Source: Streptomyces sp. NBC_00663
GTDB taxonomy: Bacteria; Actinomycetota; Actinomycetes; Streptomycetales; Streptomycetaceae
Assembly: GCF_036226885.1 (NCBI RefSeq)
Contig: NZ_CP109027.1
Coordinates: forward strand, 6,448,001-6,512,000
DNA length: 64,000 nt
Direction: 5' to 3'
The notes below the pieces were generated by a model that saw only the letters and a list, made by a program, of their open reading frames with translations, was not told the origin of the DNA and did not search any database. Made by a program: the position numbers and the translations under genes. Below are positions 59,105-64,000 of this stretch, in pieces (position 1 is the stretch's first letter; each line of letters opens with the position of its first letter).

Positions 59105-60390
59105 GCCTTCCCCTCGTCTCCGGCGCGATCGCCCTGGTCGTCGTCGCCTGGCTCGCCGCCTGCGCGGAGGCGGGCCTCGCGCGTGTCTCCAGCTTCCGCG
59201 CCGAGGAGGCCGTCCGTGGCGGCCGGCGCGGCAGCGCCAAACTCGCGCAGATCGCCGCCGACCCGACCCGCTATCTCAACGTGGCGCTGCTGGTCCGTGT
59301 CGCCTGCGAGATGGCGGCGGCCGCGATGGTCACGTACGCCTGCCTCCAGGAGTTCGACGGCACGACCCAGGCCCTGCTCGTCGCGATCGGCGTCATGGTC
59401 CTGGTGTCGTACGTCGCCGTCGGGGTCTCCCCGCGGACCATCGGCCGCCAGCACCCGCTGAACACCGCGACGGCGGCGGCGTACGTCCTGCTGCCGCTCG
59501 CGAGGATCATGGGCCCGATCCCCAACCTGCTGATCCTCATCGGCAACGCGCTCACCCCCGGCAAGGGCTTCCGCCGCGGCCCCTTCGCCTCCGAGGCGGA
59601 GCTGCGCGCGCTGGTCGACCTCGCCGAGAAGGAGTCGCTGATCGAGGACGACGAGCGCCGCATGGTGCACTCCGTCTTCGAGCTCGGCGACACCCTCGTG
59701 CGGGAGGTCATGGTGCCGCGCACCGATCTCGTCGTCATCGAGCGCTACAAGACGATCCGTCAGGCCCTCACCCTCGCCCTGCGGTCCGGCTTCTCGCGCA
59801 TACCGGTGACCGGGGAGAGCGAGGACGACATCGTCGGGATCGTGTATCTGAAGGACCTGGTCCGCAAGACGCACATCAGCCGGGACGCGGAGAGCGAGCT
59901 GATCTCCACGGCCATGCGGCCCGCCGTGTTCGTGCCCGACACCAAGAACGCCGGCGACCTGCTGCGTGAGATGCAGCGGGACCGCAACCACGTCGCCGTC
60001 GTCATCGACGAGTACGGCGGCACGGCCGGCATCGTCACCATCGAGGACATCCTCGAGGAGATCGTCGGCGAGATCACCGACGAGTACGACCGTGAACTGC
60101 CGCCGGTGAAGGAGCTGGGCGACGACCGCTTCCGGGTCACCGCCCGCCTCGACATCACCGACCTGGGTGAGCTGTACGGCCTCGACGAGTACGACGACGA
60201 GGACGTGGAGACCGTGGGCGGGCTCCTCGCGAAGGCGCTCGGGCGCGTGCCCATCGCCGGCGCCTCCGCCGTCGTGGAACTGCCCGACGAGCGGTCGCTG
60301 CGGCTGACCGCGGAGGCCGCGGCCGGACGGCGGAACAAGATCGTGACCGTGCTGGTGGAGCCCGTCGAGGTCCCGAAGGAGGACGAGTGA
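59101..60390 (+). CDS. CNNM/CBS-domain membrane protein (HlyC/CorC family)
   Basis: 429 residues. The N-terminal CNNM (DUF21) domain has about four membrane helices (SGAIALVVVAWLAACAEAGL, LLVAIGVMVLVSYVAVGVSP). Two CBS domains follow at ~195-320 (VREVMVPRTDLVVIERYKTI, IVTIEDILEEIVGEI), and the C-terminal CorC_HlyC transporter-associated domain at ~340-420. Such proteins are implicated in magnesium or cobalt transport. It sits after ybeY, as in many actinobacteria, and overlaps it by 4 bp. Confidence 0.93.
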   Translation: MSLPLVSGAIALVVVAWLAACAEAGLARVSSFRAEEAVRGGRRGSAKLAQIAADPTRYLNVALLVRVACEMAAAAMVTYACLQEFDGTTQALLVAIGVMVLVSYVAVGVSPRTIGRQHPLNTATAAAYVLLPLARIMGPIPNLLILIGNALTPGKGFRRGPFASEAELRALVDLAEKESLIEDDERRMVHSVFELGDTLVREVMVPRTDLVVIERYKTIRQALTLALRSGFSRIPVTGESEDDIVGIVYLKDLVRKTHISRDAESELISTAMRPAVFVPDTKNAGDLLREMQRDRNHVAVVIDEYGGTAGIVTIEDILEEIVGEITDEYDRELPPVKELGDDRFRVTARLDITDLGELYGLDEYDDEDVETVGGLLAKALGRVPIAGASAVVELPDERSLRLTAEAAAGRRNKIVTVLVEPVEVPKEDE

Positions 60391-60746
60391 CCCCGAAGCA
60401 GCTGCGCACCCTCTGCCTGTCCTTCAACGAGGCCGTCGAGGACTTCCCCTTCGCGCCGGACATCTCCGTCTTCAAGGTGCTGGGCAAGATGTTCGCGCTG
60501 TCCTGGCTGGACAACCGCCCGCTGACGGTGAACCTCAAGTGCGACCCGGAGGACGCGGTCCGGCTCCGGGGCGAGTACGAGGGCCTGATCATCCCCGGCT
60601 ACCACATGAACAAGCGCCACTGGAACACCGTCACGGTCGACGGCGAGCTCCCGGACCGGCTGGTCCGGGAGCTCGTGGAGGACTCGTACGACCTGGTCGT
60701 GGCCGGCCTACCGCGCGCCGAGCGCCTCCGCCTCGACCGCCCCTGA
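60387..60746 (+). CDS. MmcQ/YjbR family protein
   Basis: 119 residues. A CyaY-like double-wing fold with the typical start LRTLCLSFNEAVEDFPFAPD, the central FKVLGKMFALSWL and NLKCDPEDAVRLR, and YHMNKRHWNTV, the most conserved stretch. DNA-binding has been suggested for the family from its fold; function is unproven. GTG start overlaps the CBS gene by 4 bp. Its last 39 bp overlap the end of the convergent MFS gene. Confidence 0.92.
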   Translation: MTPKQLRTLCLSFNEAVEDFPFAPDISVFKVLGKMFALSWLDNRPLTVNLKCDPEDAVRLRGEYEGLIIPGYHMNKRHWNTVTVDGELPDRLVRELVEDSYDLVVAGLPRAERLRLDRP

Positions 60747-62159
60747 ACCGCGGGTTCGCAGGCCTACGGCGATCAGCGCTGCGGTGAGCAGGACGACCGT
60801 TGCGTCGATCGCGACGACCGTGCGGACCCCGGAGAGCAGGTCACCGGTGGTCGTCGCCAGGACGCCCAGCAGCGGGATGCCGATCGTGATGCCGACCTGC
60901 TGGGTGGAGGTGACCAGGCCGGTCGCCAGGCCCTGCTCCTCGTCCGGCACGCCCGAGGTGACGGTCAGGCCGTACGAGATGATCGCGCCGAGGTGGAACA
61001 TGCTGGCCAGCGAGACCGCCGCGACGGCCAGCCAGACCGAGGCGTTGCCCGCCCCGAGGCCGAGCAGCGCGGCGACCAGGACGCCCTGGCCGGTGAGGGA
61101 GACGACCAGCGTGCGGCGGGCGCCGCCGAGCAGGCCGATGACCCTCGGGGTGTACACGCCCGCCACCACCGACAGCACACCCTGCGCACCGAAGACGAGG
61201 CCCGTCTCGAAGGCCGACAGGTGCAGGACCTCCTGGAGGTACAGGGTCAGCACGAAGACGATCGTCGACATCATCGAGAAGGTGACCAGACCGCCCACGT
61301 TGCCCCAGGCCACCGTGCGGCGGCGCAGCATCGGCAGGGACACCAGCGGGGCCGCGGCGCGGGACTCGACGAGCACGAACGCCGTGAGCAGGACGAGACC
61401 GGCGGCCAGGGTGACGAGGACGTCCGTGCGGGCGAAGCCGTGGTCGGCGGCCGTCGACAGGGCGTAGATCAGCGACAGCAGACCGCCGGTGACGGTGATC
61501 GCGCCGGGGATGTCCAGACGGGGGCGGTCCGGGGTGCGCGACTCCGGCAGCAGACCGGGGGCGAGCGGCAGGACGAGCAGCGCGAACAGGGTCAGCAGGC
61601 CCATCGTGGAGCGCCAGCCGAAGGCGTCGGTGAGGCCGCCGCCCGCCACCATGCCGACGGTGTAGCCGAGGGACAGCAGCGTGCCCGAGATGCCGAGCGC
61701 ACGGTCGCGGGCCGGGCCCTCGGGGAACGTCGTGGTGAGCAGGGACATGCCGGTCGGCACGATGGCCGCCGCGCCCACGCCTTGCAGCGCGCGTCCGGCG
61801 AGGAACGACGCCGGGTCCCAGGCGAACGTCGCCAGCAGTGAGGCCGCGCCGAACAGGGCGAGGCCGGTGAGGAACAGCTTGCGGCGGCCGTACAGGTCGC
61901 CGATCCGGCCGAAGAGGAGCAGGAAGCCGCCGGAGGGCAGCGCGAACGCGGTGACCGCCCATTGCAGTGCGGACTGGCTCATGCCGAGGTCCGCGCCGAG
62001 GACGGGCAGGGCGACGTTCAGGACGGAGAAGTCGAGGGCGACCATGAACTGGGCCGCGCACAGGACGAAGAGAACGAGCTTGTCGCGGTGCGAGAGCCGT
62101 GGCGCGGGAACGGTGCCGGTCTTGGTGGGGGTGGTCGTGGGTGCGGTGTCGATCGCCAT
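60708..62159 (-). CDS. MFS drug exporter, DHA2 (EmrB/QacA) type, second copy
   Basis: 483 residues from ATG 62159 (MAIDTAPTTTPTKTG). Polar N-terminus, then 14 predicted helices starting LVLFVLCAAQFMVALDFSVL, followed by NVALPVLGADLG, the DHA2 pattern; LFGRIGDLYGRRKLFLTG is motif A. It diverges from a MmyB-like regulator over a 100-bp region with a perfect 21-bp inverted repeat. The arrangement repeats that at 6.7-9.2 kb. Its 3' end overlaps the MmcQ gene, an unusually tight packing that suggests it moved next to the phoH operon. Confidence 0.9.
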   Translation of the reverse strand: MAIDTAPTTTPTKTGTVPAPRLSHRDKLVLFVLCAAQFMVALDFSVLNVALPVLGADLGMSQSALQWAVTAFALPSGGFLLLFGRIGDLYGRRKLFLTGLALFGAASLLATFAWDPASFLAGRALQGVGAAAIVPTGMSLLTTTFPEGPARDRALGISGTLLSLGYTVGMVAGGGLTDAFGWRSTMGLLTLFALLVLPLAPGLLPESRTPDRPRLDIPGAITVTGGLLSLIYALSTAADHGFARTDVLVTLAAGLVLLTAFVLVESRAAAPLVSLPMLRRRTVAWGNVGGLVTFSMMSTIVFVLTLYLQEVLHLSAFETGLVFGAQGVLSVVAGVYTPRVIGLLGGARRTLVVSLTGQGVLVAALLGLGAGNASVWLAVAAVSLASMFHLGAIISYGLTVTSGVPDEEQGLATGLVTSTQQVGITIGIPLLGVLATTTGDLLSGVRTVVAIDATVVLLTAALIAVGLRTRGSGAVEAEALGAR

Positions 62160-62208
62160 GGGCAAGAGCCTCGTGGCTGCGGAATAGCCTTGGGGAGACG
62201 GAAGTTGT

Positions 62209-62229
62209 CCTGGTGGTGGCACCACCAGG
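62209..62229. promoter_or_regulatory. Perfect inverted repeat, probable operator of the MFS/MmyB pair
   Basis: CCTGGTGGT and its exact complement ACCACCAGG separated by GGC, in the middle of the 100-bp divergent region, 50 bp from the MFS start and 30 bp from the regulator start. Confidence 0.6.
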
Positions 62230-62259
62230 CATCGGCGGCGGTACGAGGGGGACGAGTTC

Positions 62260-63126
62260 GTGGTGGCGGAGGCTGTCGAGCGGCGGCAGGAGCTGCGCGA
62301 GTTTCTGATGAGCCGGCGGGCCCGGGTCTCGCCGGCCGAGGCGGGACTGCCCGACGGCGGGGCGCGGCGCCGGACGCCGGGGCTGCGGCGCGAGGAGGTC
62401 GCGGTGCTGGCCGGGGTGGGCGCGTCCTGGTACCAGTGGCTGGAGCAGGGCCGGGACATCTCGGTCTCGCCGCAGGTCGTGGACTCCGTGGCGCGCGTGC
62501 TGCGGCTGAGCGGCGCCGAGCGACGCCACCTCTACGTCCTCGCCGGGCTCAACCCGCCGGTGCCCGAGGTGGAGCCGGACCGGCGGGACATGTGCGACGG
62601 GCTGCGGCGGATGATCGACGCGTGGATGCCGTATCCGGCGCACATCATGGACCTCTACTACAACTGCGTGCTCTACAACGACGCCGCCGCGATGGTCCTC
62701 GGGATGCGGCCCGGCATCACGCAGAACTGTCTCGTCGACTTCTTCACCGACTCGATGTACCGGTCCCGTTCCAAGAGCTGGGAGCAGAACGCGCGCACGG
62801 TGGTGGCCCAGTTCCGGGCGGCCTCGGCCGCGCGCCCCGGCGACGAGGGGTTCCAGCAGGTGCTGGCGGAGGTGTCGGAGGCGAGCGAGGAGTTCGTCGC
62901 GCTCTGGAAGGAGCGGGACATCGAGGACGCCGGGCAGATCCGCAAGGAACTGGAGCATCCGGTGGTGGGGCTGCTTCAGGTCGAGTCGAGCGTGCTGAAG
63001 ATGCCGGTGCGGCCGGATCTGTCGATCGTGCTGCACACGCCGATGGACGAGGTGACGGCGCAGAAGCTGGAGTGGCTGGCGTCGCCGGAGGGGCGGCGGG
63101 GCGCGATGTACCCGGTGGCCGGGTGA
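62260..63126 (+). CDS. Helix-turn-helix XRE regulator, MmyB-like, second copy
   Basis: 288 residues from GTG 62260. DNA-binding part ELREFLMSRRARVSPAEAGL, RRTPGLRREEVAVLAGVGAS and WYQWLEQGRDISVSPQVVDS; the RRTPGLRREEVA and WLEQGR segments are identical to those of the regulator at 6726-7595. The C-terminal MmyB ligand-binding domain (PAHIMDLYYNCVLYNDAAAM) is much less alike, so the two probably sense different molecules. Expected to control the divergent exporter through the palindrome between them. Confidence 0.9.
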   Translation: MVAEAVERRQELREFLMSRRARVSPAEAGLPDGGARRRTPGLRREEVAVLAGVGASWYQWLEQGRDISVSPQVVDSVARVLRLSGAERRHLYVLAGLNPPVPEVEPDRRDMCDGLRRMIDAWMPYPAHIMDLYYNCVLYNDAAAMVLGMRPGITQNCLVDFFTDSMYRSRSKSWEQNARTVVAQFRAASAARPGDEGFQQVLAEVSEASEEFVALWKERDIEDAGQIRKELEHPVVGLLQVESSVLKMPVRPDLSIVLHTPMDEVTAQKLEWLASPEGRRGAMYPVAG

Positions 63127-63160
63127 GCTCCGGCGGGATGCGGGTACGTATCCTCGGCTC

Positions 63161-63511
63161 ATGACCGACAGCACGCTTGATCCCGAGGACCGCAAGATCG
63201 TGACCCTGGCCCGTTCCGCGCGGGCGCGCAACGGGGTGCCCGAGGGGGCGGCGGTACGGGACGACACCGGCCGTACGTATGTGGCGGGGACCGTGGCGCT
63301 GGACTCGTTGCAGTTGAGCGCGTTGCAGACGGCTGTGGCGATGGCGGTGGCTTCCGGGGCGAAGTCGTTGGAGGCGGCGGCGGTGGTGACGGCGGCGGAG
63401 ACGGTTTCGGTCGCGGACCGGGCCGCGGTGCGGGATCTTGGCGGGGCGTCGACGCCGGTGCTGCTGGCGGGGCCGGACGGGGTGGTCCGGGGGACTGTGA
63501 CGGCGGGCTGA
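63161..63511 (+). CDS. Cytidine-deaminase-fold protein lacking the zinc motifs
   Basis: 116 residues. The opening DRKIVTLARSARARNGVPEG, AAVRDDTGRTYVAGTVALDS and AVAMAVASGAKSLEAAAVVT follows the cytidine deaminase fold order. However, the catalytic (C/H)AE is replaced by LSALQTA and there is no PCxxC, and the protein has no Cys or His at all. It can hardly bind zinc or deaminate. Streptomyces entries of this kind are, to my memory, often labelled cytidine deaminase. In other actinobacteria a cdd-like gene lies between the CBS gene and era. A structural or regulatory role is possible. Confidence 0.75.
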   Translation: MTDSTLDPEDRKIVTLARSARARNGVPEGAAVRDDTGRTYVAGTVALDSLQLSALQTAVAMAVASGAKSLEAAAVVTAAETVSVADRAAVRDLGGASTPVLLAGPDGVVRGTVTAG

Positions 63512-63586
63512 GCGAGGCGGGCCGGCGCTGCCTCTGCGGGTCGGCCGGAATTGAACCTTGCCGTGTTCAGTCTCTCGCGCATCAAT

Positions 63587-63614
63587 GGAACCGATAGTTC
63601 CGACGGTCCGTCAG
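63587..63614. promoter_or_regulatory. Two adjacent inverted repeats upstream of a secreted-protein gene
   Basis: GGAAC-CGATA-GTTCC directly followed by GACGG-T-CCGTC. They lie 124 bp before the ATG of the secreted protein. Possible operators; no other gene in 63512-63737. Confidence 0.35.
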
Positions 63615-63737
63615 GTTTTCACCCCGCCACCCCCCACGCGGCGCGTCCCGCACCACGCCCCGCAGGCGGGCCGTTCGGGCATCTCCCGTCCATCCCCACA
63701 TGGCAGTTTCCCGATATGGGAAGGGAGTCGGAACCCC

Positions 63738-64000
63738 ATGAGAGGCAAACGAACAGCGACAGGTGCGGCACTGGTGACCGGGGCGTTCGCGGTCGCCGGG
63801 CTGGTGTTCGCGCCCGCCGCCCTGGCCGTCAGCCCCGGCAGCGCGACCATCAACGCCGACTGCGGCAGCTTCGGCAGTGGTGAAGCCACCATCAGCGCCA
63901 CGCAGGACGGCACCGCCGCGACCATGACCGTCAACTCCTCGGCCATCACCGCACCGATCGGCCTGTCCGAGGACTCGATCACCTCGACCCTCACTCTGGT
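63738..64000 (+). CDS. Secreted protein, 5' part (runs off the window)
   Basis: ATG 63738, preceded by AAGGGAG. Classic Sec signal peptide: MRGKRTATG n-region, h-region AALVTGAFAVAGLVFAPAA and likely cleavage after ALA (residue ~30). The mature part starts VSPGSATINADCGSFGSGEA and is Ser/Thr/Ala-rich, beta-rich by pattern. The remainder lies beyond base 64000, so length and family are unknown. A repeated-domain surface or extracellular protein is likely. Confidence 0.7.
   Translation, partial: MRGKRTATGAALVTGAFAVAGLVFAPAALAVSPGSATINADCGSFGSGEATISATQDGTAATMTVNSSAITAPIGLSEDSITSTLTL

Noticed and set aside
60841..63585. A 914-codon minus-strand frame over the second MFS/regulator pair
   Set aside because: Arg/Pro-rich shadow in a different frame from the real exporter and antisense to the regulator and the cdd-like gene.

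Overview
The window is high-GC DNA with the gene order of a Streptomyces chromosome core. Supporting signs are GTG starts, ATGA/GTGA gene overlaps, Streptomyces-type conserved proteins, and runs such as nadD-LCP-rsfS-phosphatase, leuS, comEA-comEC, holA, rpsT, lepA, hemW, hrcA-dnaJ, rsmE and phoH-ybeY. I see no transposase, integrase, CRISPR array, phage or biosynthetic cluster. The genus is inferred from sequence style and recalled synteny, not from a search.

Layout. 1-6.6 kb: a membrane protein facing an HtpX-type M48 protease, two ~54-aa single-TM proteins, then nadD, a non-canonical LytR-CpsA-Psr protein, rsfS and a histidine phosphatase. 6.6-9.9 kb: two identical tRNA-Ala(GGC) genes flank a 3 kb cargo made of a MmyB-type regulator diverging from a drug-type MFS pump, plus two small zinc-binding proteins. 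9.9-12.8 kb: a two-gene redox module, a NuoF-like NADH/FMN/Fe-S protein coupled to a ferric-reductase-like haem b membrane protein. 13.0-16.1 kb: leuS behind a leader peptide with three Leu codons and an intrinsic terminator. 16.3-25.4 kb: a membrane-anchored protein, DegV, comEA-comEC, arylamine N-acetyltransferase, holA, a SnoaL-like protein and rpsT. 25.6-29.6 kb: lepA and a long-chain acyl-CoA synthetase.

29.6-36.5 kb holds a signalling island. A soluble hybrid histidine kinase with six 92-residue HAMP-type repeats and a response regulator are transcribed away from a phosphatase that joins an RsbW-like ATPase to a SpoIIE/PP2C domain. 36.5-43.7 kb: hemW, a DUF3097 protein, an MBL hydrolase, hrcA (with a CIRCE operator)-dnaJ, a nitronate monooxygenase and rsmE. 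43.7-50.6 kb: a VOC protein, a lipoprotein, tricorn protease, HIT hydrolase, RNase Z-like enzyme and adenine/adenosine deaminase. 50.7-56.5 kb: a D-glucarate catabolic locus with MFS transporter, IclR regulator, kdgD, gudD and a PfkB kinase. Here kdgD carries an in-frame TAG at codon 111. 56.5-64 kb: an FAD-binding CoxM-like subunit, the phoH-ybeY-CNNM/CBS-MmcQ operon, a second MFS/MmyB pair, a cytidine-deaminase-fold protein without its zinc motifs, and the start of a secreted protein.

Small-scale structure. A ~22-bp element recurs four times, each time exactly between convergent genes, where it probably acts as a bidirectional terminator. Four gene ends carry short tandem duplications that include the stop codon. 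The best leads are the leuS leader, the interrupted kdgD, the NuoF-like/haem b pair, the HAMP-array kinase facing a SpoIIE phosphatase, and the dispersed convergent-junction element.
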